Source of the DNA: Dyella sp. OK004 | GTDB lineage: Bacteria; Pseudomonadota; Gammaproteobacteria; Xanthomonadales; Rhodanobacteraceae | NCBI RefSeq assembly: GCF_900114495.1 | Contig: NZ_FOZI01000003.1 | Span: 839,108-903,107, forward strand | DNA length: 64,000 nt | Direction: 5' to 3' | Shown: piece after piece, positions 36,701 to 44,536 of the stretch | Layout of the letters: each line of letters starts with the position of its first letter | How positions within the stretch are numbered: position 1 is the stretch's first letter | Made by a program: the position numbers and the translations under genes | The notes under the pieces: generated by a model | The model's input: the letters and a program-made list of their open reading frames with translations, nothing else | The model's database searches: none | Told to the model about the DNA's origin: nothing

Positions 36701-36742
36701 GTTGCGAGACAGACTCTGTCCGCGAAGATTGATTGCCTTCAT
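33725..36742 (-). CDS. TonB-dependent receptor, Oar-like, with N-terminal carboxypeptidase-regulatory-like domain
   Basis: The 1005-residue outer-membrane protein has a signal peptide (NALAWVVGLALSGTVFA). A beta-sandwich extension follows (about 30-110, TTGTIFGTIGG, GADGRYQAGALPVGVYTV), then a plug domain (DTLPLARTAEDIALLAPGTV, GGYSAMYGRSDGG). The large barrel ends in aromatic Tyr (RFGISYDY). Such receptors import large or scarce substrates using TonB energy. Xanthomonads use Oar-type receptors beside LacI regulators for glycans. Here glucokinase and a LacI gene lie upstream and a glycosylasparaginase downstream, favouring a sugar or glycopeptide ligand. A long open frame on the opposite strand is a composition artefact. 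Confidence 0.93.
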   Translation of the reverse strand: MKAINLRGQSLSRNALAWVVGLALSGTVFAQSTTGTIFGTIGGDAKDMSVVVQGDNGVSRRIPVGADGRYQAGALPVGVYTVSLERQGAVVASREKIALRVSSGTQVDFAGTGANAAATNLQGVQVTANGLPPIDVSSVDSRTVITSAQLDTLPLARTAEDIALLAPGTVSSGSNFGSRIGGGGDLVSFAGSSGAENAYYINGFNTTDPYKGEGALQLPYGSIDQQEVLTGGYSAMYGRSDGGVISQVGKSGTNEWHFGAQVQWSPRSLMSSPDDILYARNRYAGRLYDYRQDDKSWTTTYSAYVGGPLIKDRLYFFVAAEADKQQGTQTTTSDAASPSQQRYSDTTPKWYAKLNWNITENHLLELTGISSKQSTSGTNYAFDYATHRAGAVQSYADHTKTGGDGYIAKYTGYLTDNITLTAMYGKMRLHDYQSPVNYDPSLPFLQNIQDQNLALTGGRPIGNSQATFSVPSPNQGSQNTNLRIDLEWRLGDHKINLGIDDQTPRTIDQGSNSVSWTYAHNNDATAPVDPGNGIGAPGGNGYYVVKEVVSGAASVRTVEHAQYIEDTWQINDRFLLNVGLRNDAFANYNNSGKKFTSQNHNWSPRVGFSWDVYGDASLKVYGNAGRYYLAINNNTAYDGATGYAWNRSYFTYTGIDANGMPTGLKPFGYFDVNGHTGQAPDPRTVASTNLGAEYQDEFILGATKMLTPEWVAGVKGTYRVLRQISDDVCDSDNLLIAKTKAMYGLTDAQITANRGACYIFNPGKTNDFQVLTNQGYVKVPMTNGDWGFTQGPKRKYYALETFLEHPLGQGNWGGRVSYVFSRSYGNSEGLLQVSRGTDSVGVTQDWDNAYVMDRANGVLGNNRTHQIKAYGVYRISPEWMVSGVINLASGGPHNCLGFFGPNQTQPDGYGSYYHWCNGKPSVPGSMGDLSWTHRVDLNLTYRPAFADHKLAFNLSVFNALNQQRPLVLYTRYNSNNTPDKLNDLYDTVKVMESPRYVRFGISYDY

Positions 36743-36833
36743 GCCCTCACCTCACCCATGACTGTTGATGTTGTATGTCCGCCGAGGATCCCCCGGTCTT
36801 CGCATGTCAGGACCTGATGCGACCATCGTGCGT

Positions 36834-36857
36834 GGCCGGGCCGACGGTGCCCGGCCG
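36834..36857. other. GC-rich hairpin just after glucokinase
   Basis: GGCCGGG pairs with CCCGGCC around a nine-base loop, a few bases past the glucokinase stop codon in the direction of transcription. No T-run follows, so a terminator is only possible. The TonB receptor gene begins about 90 nt further on. Confidence 0.45.
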
Positions 36858-36864
36858 ATGTCTT

Positions 36865-37866
36865 TCATGTCTCGCCGCGCATCAGCAAACCCGCGGCGCC
36901 CACCATGCCGAGCTGACCGTGTTCGATCAGGCGCACAGGCACAGCGCTGAGAAATTCGCGCATCACGCCCTTGTTGAAGAAGCGCTGGCGGAACTCGCTG
37001 TGCGGAAGGAAGGAGCGGATGTGCGGCAGGATGCCGCCGGCGAGCAACACACCACCGGATGCCTTGAACAGCATGGCCAGATCGCCCGCGAAACTGCCGA
37101 GCATGGCGCAGAACATCTGTAGCGCCTCATGCGCCAACGGGTCGTGCGACGACATGGCGGCGGCGCTGATCTGCTCGGGCTGCGCATGGATCGCCGGCTG
37201 TCGCTCCAGCTCGGCCAACGCGCGGTAGAGATTGACCAGGCCGGGGCCTGACAGCACATGCCCGGTGTGCACGTAATCGCGATCGCGTGCGAGCAGTTGC
37301 AGCAAATCCATCTCGCGCTCATTGCCCGGCGCCAGCGCGACGTGGCCGCCCTCGCTGGGCAGCACAGTGGCGCCCGCCTTGTCCGGCAGCAATAAGGCGC
37401 AGCCCAGACCCGTGCCGGGACCGACCACTACGGTCGGACCTTGCGCCGCTGGAGCGTCGATCACCGCAACGCTGTCGCGCTCGTTGAGGAATTGCGTGGC
37501 GTAGGCCAGCGCTTCGAAATCGTTGACCACATCCAACTGCCGCAGCGCGAGCCGCTGGCGCAAACCGGAAAGCTTCACCGGCCAACGCAGGTTCTCCGCC
37601 ACCAGTTCGTCGTCGCGCACATAACCGGCGACGGCAAGCGCACCCTGCTCGACGGCATGACCCGCACCGTGCCGCGCGAGGAAATCGTCAAGGATGTCCG
37701 CAAGACCTGGCCAGGCCGAGCAGGCATAGCGCTCGTGCGCGAGCACCGGCGCGTGGCCATGCGACGAAGCATCAACAAGGCCGACACGCGCATGCGTGCC
37801 ACCCACATCGGCTGCCAGTACGACCCGCGGCACCTGTGCCGCCGCCTCCCACGCACCATCCCGCAT
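36865..37866 (-). CDS. glk: Glucokinase (ROK-unrelated bacterial Glk family)
   Basis: The 333-residue enzyme phosphorylates glucose with ATP. The signatures are ADVGGTHARVGLVD (phosphate loop), VNDFEALAY with the catalytic Asp, VVVGPGTGLGCALLLP, PSEGGHVALAP and ASGGVLLAGGILPHI, as in proteobacterial Glk rather than ROK kinases. The N-terminus is about 12 residues longer than usual if the ATG at 37866 is used. The gene lies between a LacI-family regulator, divergent, and the TonB receptor on the same strand. A LacI-type palindrome at 37939-37952 is 73 bp upstream, so sugar-responsive repression is likely. Confidence 0.95.
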   Translation of the reverse strand: MRDGAWEAAAQVPRVVLAADVGGTHARVGLVDASSHGHAPVLAHERYACSAWPGLADILDDFLARHGAGHAVEQGALAVAGYVRDDELVAENLRWPVKLSGLRQRLALRQLDVVNDFEALAYATQFLNERDSVAVIDAPAAQGPTVVVGPGTGLGCALLLPDKAGATVLPSEGGHVALAPGNEREMDLLQLLARDRDYVHTGHVLSGPGLVNLYRALAELERQPAIHAQPEQISAAAMSSHDPLAHEALQMFCAMLGSFAGDLAMLFKASGGVLLAGGILPHIRSFLPHSEFRQRFFNKGVMREFLSAVPVRLIEHGQLGMVGAAGLLMRGET

Positions 37867-37938
37867 TGCCGTCCCCAGTCATGCGATGGACACGAATATG
37901 CCGTGTCCTTGTCATGTGGCTTGATGCTAAACCACGAA

Positions 37939-37952
37939 TGGTAACGTTATCA
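37939..37952. promoter_or_regulatory. Candidate LacI-family operator between glk and lacI-type gene
   Basis: TGGTAACGTTATCA is a 14-bp palindrome with one mismatched pair, centred on AACGTT with the central CG typical of LacI-family operators. It lies in the 350-bp divergent region (37867-38216) between glucokinase and the LacI-type regulator. A half-like copy TGGTAACGATACC begins at 38129 and GTTATCACC at 38205. I saw nothing else definable in this gap. Confidence 0.5.
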
Positions 37953-38216
37953 ACGGTTGCAAATGAGCCTATGTAGCGCCGAAACAGAAGCGGACGGAAG
38001 GGATGACTCGCCGTTATAAGGCTTATATATAAGGTGTATCTGCACCACCGCGGGCCGATGGATAGCATGGAACGGCCAGACACAACCCTGCATATGTCGC
38101 CCCAATGAACTCGCGGTATTGCTTGCTGATGGTAACGATACCTAGATACCACGCCACAACATGTGATTACCTGCATCCGCGAGCAGTCGCTTCGGCTAGG
38201 ATGCGTTATCACCGAC

Positions 38217-39263
38217 ATGGAGCGCGTTGCGTTGCGCAAGCCCACCATCAAAGATGTCGCCAGTCTTGCCGGCGTTTCGCCGATGACGGTATCGCGGGTG
38301 ATCAACCGCGAACCCACGGTGCATGCCGACACCATCCAGAAAGTGCGGCGCGCGATCGACACGCTGCAATACCAGCCTGACGCCACCGCGCGCAGCCTGC
38401 GCGGCACCCGCTCATTCACCATCGCCCTGGTCTACGACGACAACCCCAACGCCAACTACATCCTCAGCCTGCAGAACGGCGTGCTTGCTGCATGCCGGGA
38501 GCGCGGCTACGAGCTGCTGATCTATCCCTGCGACGCGGCATCGCCGAAGCTGGTGGACGAGCTGTGCCTGCTGGCCAAGAACGCGCGTCTCGCCGGCCTG
38601 GTGCTGACGCCGCCGATGTCGGAGAACCCGCGGCTGCTCGCCAAGCTCAAGGCCAACAAGGTGGATTACGCGCGCATCATCGCCGCACGCAACGATCCCC
38701 GCGACGGCGCGCCGTGTGTGTATGTCGACGACCATAAGGCGGCGTATGCCATCACCGCCTACTTGGTCCAGCTCGGGCACACCGAGATCGCCTTCCTGTG
38801 GGGCGACCCTCAGTATCGCTCCAGCCCGGAGCGCTATCAGGGTTATGCCGACGCGATGAAGGAGCACGGCATACCGATCAAAAAGAAATACGTGCTGGAA
38901 GGCACCTACGTGTACGAGGACGGCTTCCGCCGCGCGCGCAAGCTGCTGGCCGGCAAGGAGACGCCGACCGCGATCTTCGGCAGCAACGACGAGATCGCCG
39001 CGGGCGCACTCGCAGCAGCGCGCTCGGCCGGGTTGGACGTGCCGTGGGACCTGTCCATCGCGGGCTTCGAGGACAACCCGTTTTCGCGCCAGGCGTGGCC
39101 GGCGCTCACCACCGCCAGCCAGTCGACCAGCGAGATCGGCAAGCATGCGGCCTCGCGCCTGCTGGATCAGTTGCAGAAAGGCATCGTTGCAGGCAGCGAG
39201 CGCTTTGTGCCGGAGCTGGTCATCCGCGGCTCCACCGCCCCGCCTCGCGGCGCGAAGCGATGA
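38217..39263 (+). CDS. LacI family transcriptional regulator
   Basis: The 348-residue repressor has the LacI helix-turn-helix and hinge (TIKDVASLAGVSPMTVSRVIN, then YQPDATARSLRGTR) and a periplasmic-binding-like effector domain (FTIALVYDDN, GLVLTPPMSENP, FGSNDEIAAGALAA, SIAGFEDNPFSRQAWPALTT). The effector is likely a sugar derived from the locus substrate. It is divergent from glucokinase and, beyond it, the TonB receptor. The shared intergenic palindrome suggests it represses both directions. The start at 38217 is chosen by alignment with the short leader of relatives; an upstream in-frame start at 38163 has little support. A strong terminator follows. Confidence 0.94.
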   Translation: MERVALRKPTIKDVASLAGVSPMTVSRVINREPTVHADTIQKVRRAIDTLQYQPDATARSLRGTRSFTIALVYDDNPNANYILSLQNGVLAACRERGYELLIYPCDAASPKLVDELCLLAKNARLAGLVLTPPMSENPRLLAKLKANKVDYARIIAARNDPRDGAPCVYVDDHKAAYAITAYLVQLGHTEIAFLWGDPQYRSSPERYQGYADAMKEHGIPIKKKYVLEGTYVYEDGFRRARKLLAGKETPTAIFGSNDEIAAGALAAARSAGLDVPWDLSIAGFEDNPFSRQAWPALTTASQSTSEIGKHAASRLLDQLQKGIVAGSERFVPELVIRGSTAPPRGAKR

Positions 39264-39291
39264 GCTTCACACCGCGCCTGGACCGTCGGCA

Positions 39292-39328
39292 TAAAAAAAT
39301 CTCGCACCTTGCGGTGCGAGATTTTTTT
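39292..39328. terminator. Bidirectional rho-independent terminator
   Basis: AAAAAAATCTCGCACC pairs with GGTGCGAGATTTTTTT around a TTGC loop, between the convergent LacI-type and cold-shock genes. It has A and T runs on both sides, so it can serve both strands. Confidence 0.95.
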
Positions 39329-39362
39329 GATTTGATGGCCGACGCAACGCCGGCTCGACGAA

Positions 39363-39569
39363 TCAACCTGCGATTTCGACGCCCGAAGCCTGGGCACCCT
39401 TGGGGCCCGTGGTCACTTCGAACTTCACGCGCTGGCCTTCCTGCAGGCTGCGAAAGCCCTTGGAGTTGATCGCCGAAAAGTGGACGAACACGTCCTCCCC
39501 ACCGTCCTCAGGCGCGATGAAGCCGAAACCCTTGGCGTCGTTGAACCACTTGACCGTACCGAAACGCAT
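39363..39569 (-). CDS. Cold shock domain protein (CspA family)
   Basis: The 68-residue single-domain protein binds single-stranded RNA or DNA. The RNP1 motif KGFGFIAPE and RNP2 motif VFVHFSAI are intact, and the size is normal for the family. A gap of 161 nt separates it from the upstream phosphorylase gene on the same strand, leaving room for its own promoter and a long 5' leader, as is common in csp genes. The longer open frame that runs through the leader is not supported. Confidence 0.96.
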   Translation of the reverse strand: MRFGTVKWFNDAKGFGFIAPEDGGEDVFVHFSAINSKGFRSLQEGQRVKFEVTTGPKGAQASGVEIAG

Positions 39570-39730
39570 TGCGTGAACCTCTGAATCATGGATTGGATGC
39601 GCCATGGTCTCGCATAGAACCACCACAACCCCTTGGTCCGCCGCCCCTGGCACATGGGAAGTATCAACATGTTTCATGGTAAAGCGCAATATCCGGCCGC
39701 GTATTGCTATGACCTGGTAGGCAGCTTTGC

Positions 39731-40474
39731 TTAGCTTTTGAGCAGCTCCGCAAGAATGCGCGGCACTTCGGCAGTGGCGGCGGCCAGATGGGCAAAGATT
39801 TCCTCGATGCTGATTTCCGCTTCGTCGCCGCAGCCGGCGGCGAAGTTGGCGACCAGGGCAAGGCAGGCGTAAGCGATATCCAACTCGCGCGCCAGCACCG
39901 CCTCCGGCATGCCGGTCATACCGACCAGGTCGCAGCCGTCGCGTCGCATGCGGGTAATTTCGGCGCGGGTCTCCAGCCGCGGCCCCTGGGTAGCGCCGTA
40001 ACAGCCACCGTCGAGTACAGGCACGCCGGCGCGCCCGGACGCCACGATCAGCCGGCGGCGTAGCGCTTCGGTGTACGGCTCGCTGAAGTCGATGTGCTTC
40101 ACCTCGGCACCTTCCACATCGCAGAAGCTGGTGTAGCGGCCGTGGGTGTAGTCGATGACCTGGTCGGGCACCACGATCACGCGCGGCCCCATATCGGCGC
40201 GGATACCGCCCACGGCATTGACGCCGATCACGGTGCGTGCGCCCAGCGAGTGCAAGGCCCACAGATTGGCGCGGTAGTTCACCCGGTGCGGCGGCACCGT
40301 ATGGCTCTCACCGTGGCGCGCCATGAACGCGACGCGCTTGCCGGCGAAGTCACCGATCACTACATCACCCGAGGCCGGCCCGAACGGGGTGTCCACGCTA
40401 TGCCGCGTGGCGTTCTCGAGGCCAGGGAAGCTGTACAAACCGCTGCCGCCGATGACAGCCAGATCGATATTCAC
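39731..40474 (-). CDS. S-methyl-5'-thioinosine/thioadenosine phosphorylase
   Basis: The 247-residue enzyme is of the MTAP/PNP-2 family ([76 protein letters not shown]). These enzymes split methylthio-nucleosides with phosphate in methionine and purine salvage. Pseudomonas homologues next to nagZ and hpt are S-methyl-5'-thioinosine phosphorylases. That gene order (nagZ, hpt, then this gene) is nearly reproduced here, with one reductase gene inserted, which favours the thioinosine specificity. It belongs to a leftward gene run starting at rlmD. Confidence 0.88.
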   Translation of the reverse strand: MNIDLAVIGGSGLYSFPGLENATRHSVDTPFGPASGDVVIGDFAGKRVAFMARHGESHTVPPHRVNYRANLWALHSLGARTVIGVNAVGGIRADMGPRVIVVPDQVIDYTHGRYTSFCDVEGAEVKHIDFSEPYTEALRRRLIVASGRAGVPVLDGGCYGATQGPRLETRAEITRMRRDGCDLVGMTGMPEAVLARELDIAYACLALVANFAAGCGDEAEISIEEIFAHLAAATAEVPRILAELLKS

Positions 40475-40505
40475 GGGTCGGTCCTAGATTCAGAAGAAAA
40501 CGATT

Positions 40506-41060
40506 TCAGCCCTGCAGCAAGGCGAGCCGGGTAGCGTAGTTTTGCAGATGGCGCGCCAACGCATCGCGGGTGCGCTCATCGGCCAGCCTGCCTTCGATGA
40601 TCTTGGTAGGCGCCTGGAACACCAGCACCTCGCCCTGCGGTTCAGTCTGGGCACCGGCACGGCGGAGCACCAGCCGCAACGCATCCTGTGCACGCACGGT
40701 GCCGGTCATGCCGGGACTGGCGCCCATGATGCAGACGAGCTTGCCGGCCAGCGCCGCCGTCTTGCGATCGCGGCCTGCGCGCGAGGCCCAGTCGATGGCG
40801 TTCTTGAGCACACCGGTGATGCCGCCGTTGTACTCAGGACACGCCAGCAACACGCCGTCGGCGGCGTCGATCGCCTGCTTGAGCGCTACCACCGGAGCCG
40901 GATCACCCTGCTCTTCCACGTCCTGATTGAACAACGGCAAGTCATGGAGGCGATGGATCCCGATGCTCATGCCAGCGGGAGCCAGCTCCTGCGCCGCATA
41001 CAGCAGCGCCGTATTAAACGAGGCAGCCCGCAGGCTGCCCGAGATACCCAGGATGTTCAT
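40506..41060 (-). CDS. NADPH-dependent FMN reductase (ChrR/YieF-like)
   Basis: The 184-residue flavodoxin-fold protein has ILGISGSLRAASFNTALL, LFNQDVEEQGDP, LLACPEYNGGITGVLKNAIDWASR and GKLVCIMGASPGMTG. The PEYNGG loop and GSLR phosphate loop are characteristic of the NADPH-dependent FMN reductase family, which reduces quinones, chromate or azo dyes in vitro and probably guards against redox stress. It sits between hpt and the phosphorylase gene with short gaps of about 20-30 nt, so probable co-transcription. Confidence 0.92.
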   Translation of the reverse strand: MNILGISGSLRAASFNTALLYAAQELAPAGMSIGIHRLHDLPLFNQDVEEQGDPAPVVALKQAIDAADGVLLACPEYNGGITGVLKNAIDWASRAGRDRKTAALAGKLVCIMGASPGMTGTVRAQDALRLVLRRAGAQTEPQGEVLVFQAPTKIIEGRLADERTRDALARHLQNYATRLALLQG

Positions 41061-41080
41061 GCAGTCCCCGATGGCAAGAC

Positions 41081-41644
41081 TTACTTGAGCGCGTAGATGC
41101 CCGGCAGGTTGCGGCCCTGCTCGTGATAATCCATGCCAAAACCGAACACATAGCGGTCGGGCAGCTCCACGCCATTGAAGTCGGCACTGATACCGTCGAC
41201 GAGGCGGTCATGCTGCTTGGTGCACAGGCTCACCACCAGCACGTGCTTCGCGCCGCGGCGCAAGCAGTCGTCGCGTACGGCCTTCAATGTGTGGCCCTCG
41301 TCGAGGATGTCGTCCACCAGTAGCACAGTGCGCCCTTCCAGCGGCACCAGCGGCTCGCGCAACCAGTGCAGCTCGCTGCCCGAAGTGGCACCGCGGTAGC
41401 GGGTGGCGTGCACGTAGTCGAACTCAAGATCGGTGCGGATCGCCAGCGCCAAATGGCCGGCGAAGATCAGCGCACCGTTCATCACCGTGAGGAATACCGC
41501 GCGCTCGCCATCGAGGGCGGCATCGATGCGGCGCCCCAGGTCGGCGATCACGCCTTCCAGCGTGGCGCGATCGAACAGCAGATCGGCAGAAGCCAGCGCG
41601 GCGCCGAGCGGGGGAACGGGAGTCGGAGCCACAGGTGTCGTCAT
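41081..41644 (-). CDS. hpt: Hypoxanthine-guanine phosphoribosyltransferase
   Basis: The 187-residue purine-salvage enzyme joins hypoxanthine or guanine to PRPP. The PRPP-binding motif VLLVDDILDEGHTL is clear, preceded by DYVHATRYRG and followed by KHVLVVSLCTKQHDR. Its start codon overlaps the nagZ stop by 4 nt, showing tight coupling. The thioinosine phosphorylase two genes downstream releases hypoxanthine, which this enzyme would recycle, so the grouping makes metabolic sense. Confidence 0.94.
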   Translation of the reverse strand: MTTPVAPTPVPPLGAALASADLLFDRATLEGVIADLGRRIDAALDGERAVFLTVMNGALIFAGHLALAIRTDLEFDYVHATRYRGATSGSELHWLREPLVPLEGRTVLLVDDILDEGHTLKAVRDDCLRRGAKHVLVVSLCTKQHDRLVDGISADFNGVELPDRYVFGFGMDYHEQGRNLPGIYALK

Positions 41645-42657
41645 GCGTTGCCTTCCTCGGCGTCCAGCGCCGTGATGCGCGCGACAAAACGATCGCGCTG
41701 CGGGTTGTCGGTAAGCCCTTCCCAGGTGGCGCCCAGCGCACCGCGCAGGGCCGCCAGACGCTCAGGTGCGGCGGCAGCGTGCCCTTGCACCGCGGCGATG
41801 GCTTCATCCACCACGTCGGGGAAGCAGGCAAGCACGAGGTCGCAACCGGCATCCAGATGCGCGTGCACACGCGCGGCGACGCCACCCGCGGCGCCGGCCG
41901 CAGCCATACTGATGTCGTCGCTGATCACCGCGCCCTTAAAGCCTAGTTCCTGGCGCAGGATCTGCTGGATCCACACCTTGGAGAAACCGGCCGGCTGCGC
42001 ATCCACGGCGGGATAAATCACGTGCGCCATCATCACCGCCTCGACCCGCGCCTCGATGCATTCGGCGAAGGGATACAGATCGTTGCGGCGGATGACGTCC
42101 AGGCTGCGCGGATCGATCGCCTCCGCCTTGTGCGTGTCGACCTCCACCGAGCCATGACCGGGAAAATGCTTGAGCACCGCCGCCATGCCACCCAGGTGCA
42201 TACCGCGCACATAGGCCTGACCGAGTTCGGCGGCCGCAGTGGGATCGGCATGGAAGGCGCGCAGGCCGATGGCCGCGTTGCCACGGGCCAGGTCGACCAC
42301 CGGCGCGAAACTGAAATCGACGCCGATGGCGCGCATCTCGCTCGCCATCACCCAGGCGTGTTCCTCGGCCAGACGGATGGCCTCCGCCGGACGTCGGTCG
42401 TAGATCTCGCCGATGCTGGCCAAGGCCGGCAGCCGCGTGAAGCCGTCGCGGAAGCGCTGTACTGGGCCACCCTCCTGGTCAACGGCGACCAGGAAATCTT
42501 CGCCGGCCACGTCGCGGATCGACTCGATTAACGCCGTTACTTGCTCGCGGGAGGCGAAGTTGCGTGCGAACAGCAGCACACCGGAAACGCCCGGCGAGGT
42601 GAGCCATGTCCGTTCCGCGGCGGACAGTTCCAGTCCGGCCAGACCGATCATCAACAT
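41641..42657 (-). CDS. nagZ: Beta-N-acetylhexosaminidase (peptidoglycan recycling)
   Basis: This 338-residue cytoplasmic glycoside hydrolase family 3 enzyme removes GlcNAc from GlcNAc-anhydroMurNAc-peptides during cell-wall recycling. It contains LFARNFASREQVTALI, VDQEGGPVQRFRDGFTRLPA, the catalytic loop KHFPGHGSVEVDTH with its His, and the nucleophile Asp in AVISDDISMAA. Length is normal. It overlaps the CYTH gene by 7 nt and hpt by 4 nt. In related bacteria NagZ products influence AmpC induction, though no ampC or ampR is in this window. Confidence 0.96.
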   Translation of the reverse strand: MLMIGLAGLELSAAERTWLTSPGVSGVLLFARNFASREQVTALIESIRDVAGEDFLVAVDQEGGPVQRFRDGFTRLPALASIGEIYDRRPAEAIRLAEEHAWVMASEMRAIGVDFSFAPVVDLARGNAAIGLRAFHADPTAAAELGQAYVRGMHLGGMAAVLKHFPGHGSVEVDTHKAEAIDPRSLDVIRRNDLYPFAECIEARVEAVMMAHVIYPAVDAQPAGFSKVWIQQILRQELGFKGAVISDDISMAAAGAAGGVAARVHAHLDAGCDLVLACFPDVVDEAIAAVQGHAAAAPERLAALRGALGATWEGLTDNPQRDRFVARITALDAEEGNA

Positions 42658-43184
42658 GAGGCCTGTTCTCCCACATCGTCGGCATCCCGCTCCGCCGGTG
42701 CCCAGTGCGCGTACGGGTGCTCGATCAGGTTGACGTTGTAATAACGCGCCAGTGCGCTGACTTCACGCCCCAGCCAAGCGGGGCGAGGGAAAGCAGCGTC
42801 CGGCGCGTCCAGTTCTACTTCGGCCACCACGAGTCCGGCGTTGTCGCCGAGGAACTCATCGATCTCGAACACTACCCCGTCAACGGTGACGATGTGGCGA
42901 AACTTTTCCAACACGCCGTCGCACAGGCTGGCCAGCATGGCTTCGGCGTCGGCCACCGGCACCAGGTATTCATACTCGGCCCGCTCGATGCCGAGCTGCG
43001 CGGATTTGATATTGAGCCACGCCAGCTCGCCCGCCCTGCGCACCCGCACTGAAGCGCGTGCATGACCGGCACGCAGCGCTTCCGCGCTCACCAAATAACC
43101 CTGCGCGATGCGCTCGCTGTCTTCAACCGCCTGACGCCACGCTTCGCTGCGCAGGAGGAACTTCCGTTCGATCTCGACGCCCAT
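42651..43184 (-). CDS. CYTH domain protein (inorganic triphosphatase-like)
   Basis: The 177-residue protein begins with the family hallmark MGVEIERKFLL (ExExK), followed by QGYLVSAEALRAGHARASVRVRR, WLNIKSA and a C-terminal VAEVELDAPDAAFPRPAWLG. These acidic and basic strands line the triphosphate tunnel of CYTH enzymes, which hydrolyse tripolyphosphate or related compounds with metal ions. The single domain, without a CHAD partner, matches the YgiF-like short forms. It is placed directly between rlmD (3 nt gap) and nagZ (7 nt overlap). Confidence 0.92.
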   Translation of the reverse strand: MGVEIERKFLLRSEAWRQAVEDSERIAQGYLVSAEALRAGHARASVRVRRAGELAWLNIKSAQLGIERAEYEYLVPVADAEAMLASLCDGVLEKFRHIVTVDGVVFEIDEFLGDNAGLVVAEVELDAPDAAFPRPAWLGREVSALARYYNVNLIEHPYAHWAPAERDADDVGEQASC

Positions 43185-43187
43185 CGC

Positions 43188-44504
43188 TCAGTCGCGCTCG
43201 AACAGGGCGATGGATTCGACGTGCGCGGTATGCGGGAACATGTCCATCACACCCGCCGCACTGAGGCGGAAGCCGTGCTTCTGCACCAGGATGCCGGCAT
43301 CGCGCGCCAGTGAAGCCGGATGGCAGGAGACGTAGACAATGCGGCGCGTCTCGCGGTGCGGCAGGTATTCCAGCACTTTGTCAGCGCCTGCACGCGGCGG
43401 ATCGAGCAACAACTTGTCCCAGGACTGCTTGGCCCAGGCAGCATGGCGTTGATCCTCGAACAGGTTGGCGACTTCGAAGCGTGCATTGCCGATGCCGTTG
43501 CGCATAGCGTTCTCGGCCGCACGCTCGACCAGGCCATGCTCGCCTTCCACACCGACCATCTCGGCCACACGGCGCGCGATCGGCAGAGTGAAGTTGCCCA
43601 GACCGCAGAACAGATCAAGCACGCGGTCGGTGGGCTGTGGATCGAGCAGCTCCATGGCGCGCGCCATCATGCGCTGGTTCATCCCGGCATTGACCTGCAC
43701 AAAGTCGAGCGGCCGGAACTCCAGCTCCACGTCCTGCACGTCGTCGCGACCGCTGGCAATGCGGAAGGCCAGGCGCGGATGCTCCGGCCATAGCGGATGC
43801 ACGCTGCTGATGCCGCCGGGCTGCAGGTAGATGGCGAAGCCATGTTCCTGACCGAACGCAGTCAGCGCGGCGAGATCACGCTCGCTCAGCGGTTTGAGGT
43901 GACGAAACACCAGGGCCACGGTGTCGTCACCGGCAGCGAATTCGATCTGTGCGATATCGGCGGCCGCATCCATCGTGCTGAGCAGTGCGGCGAGCAGCCC
44001 GATCTTGGGACCCAGCGCCGGATGCGCCACTTCGCATTGTTCAATGTCGGCGACGAAGCGCGGATTGTCTTCTTCGCGGAAGCCGACCAGCACGCGTCCC
44101 TTCTTCACCACGTTGCGCACCGACAGACGACCCTTGCGGCGATAGCCCCAGGGCTGGTCGGTCAGCGGCGGCAGCCATGAGGCGGGACTGACTTTGCCGA
44201 TGCGCTCGAAATTCTCGGCCAGCACGCGCTGCTTGGCCTCGATCTGCGATTCGGCATCCAGGTGCTGCAGCGAGCAGCCGCTGCACTGGCCGTAATGGCG
44301 GCACTTCGGTTCGACGCGATGCGGCGAACGGGTGCGCAATTCGACCACTTCGGCTTCATCGAAATGGCGATGGCGCTTGCGGATACGCAGCAGCACCTCC
44401 TCGCCCGGCAATGCACCTGAAACGAACACGGCCTTGCCGTCGATGCGGGTTACGCCGCGGCCATCGTGGCTAAGGTCGGTAATGCTGGCTTCGAATTCTT
44501 TCAT
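43188..44504 (-). CDS. rlmD: 23S rRNA (uracil-1939-C5)-methyltransferase
   Basis: The 438-residue RNA methyltransferase has an N-terminal TRAM domain (ITDLSHDGRGVTRIDGKAVFV) and a four-Cys iron-sulfur motif formed by CRHYGQCSGCSLQ and a later Cys. A SAM-binding domain (RVLDLFCGLGNFTLPIAR, LLLDPPRAGADKVLEYL) and the catalytic Cys region IVYVSCHPASLARD follow. This combination is specific for RlmD. The start at 44504 fits the TRAM domain; a longer start at 44525 is possible. It heads the leftward gene run, and its upstream side holds folded element B. Confidence 0.96.
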   Translation of the reverse strand: MKEFEASITDLSHDGRGVTRIDGKAVFVSGALPGEEVLLRIRKRHRHFDEAEVVELRTRSPHRVEPKCRHYGQCSGCSLQHLDAESQIEAKQRVLAENFERIGKVSPASWLPPLTDQPWGYRRKGRLSVRNVVKKGRVLVGFREEDNPRFVADIEQCEVAHPALGPKIGLLAALLSTMDAAADIAQIEFAAGDDTVALVFRHLKPLSERDLAALTAFGQEHGFAIYLQPGGISSVHPLWPEHPRLAFRIASGRDDVQDVELEFRPLDFVQVNAGMNQRMMARAMELLDPQPTDRVLDLFCGLGNFTLPIARRVAEMVGVEGEHGLVERAAENAMRNGIGNARFEVANLFEDQRHAAWAKQSWDKLLLDPPRAGADKVLEYLPHRETRRIVYVSCHPASLARDAGILVQKHGFRLSAAGVMDMFPHTAHVESIALFERD

Positions 44505-44536
44505 TGCGACTGACAAAAGACGCACGCCCGGATGGC

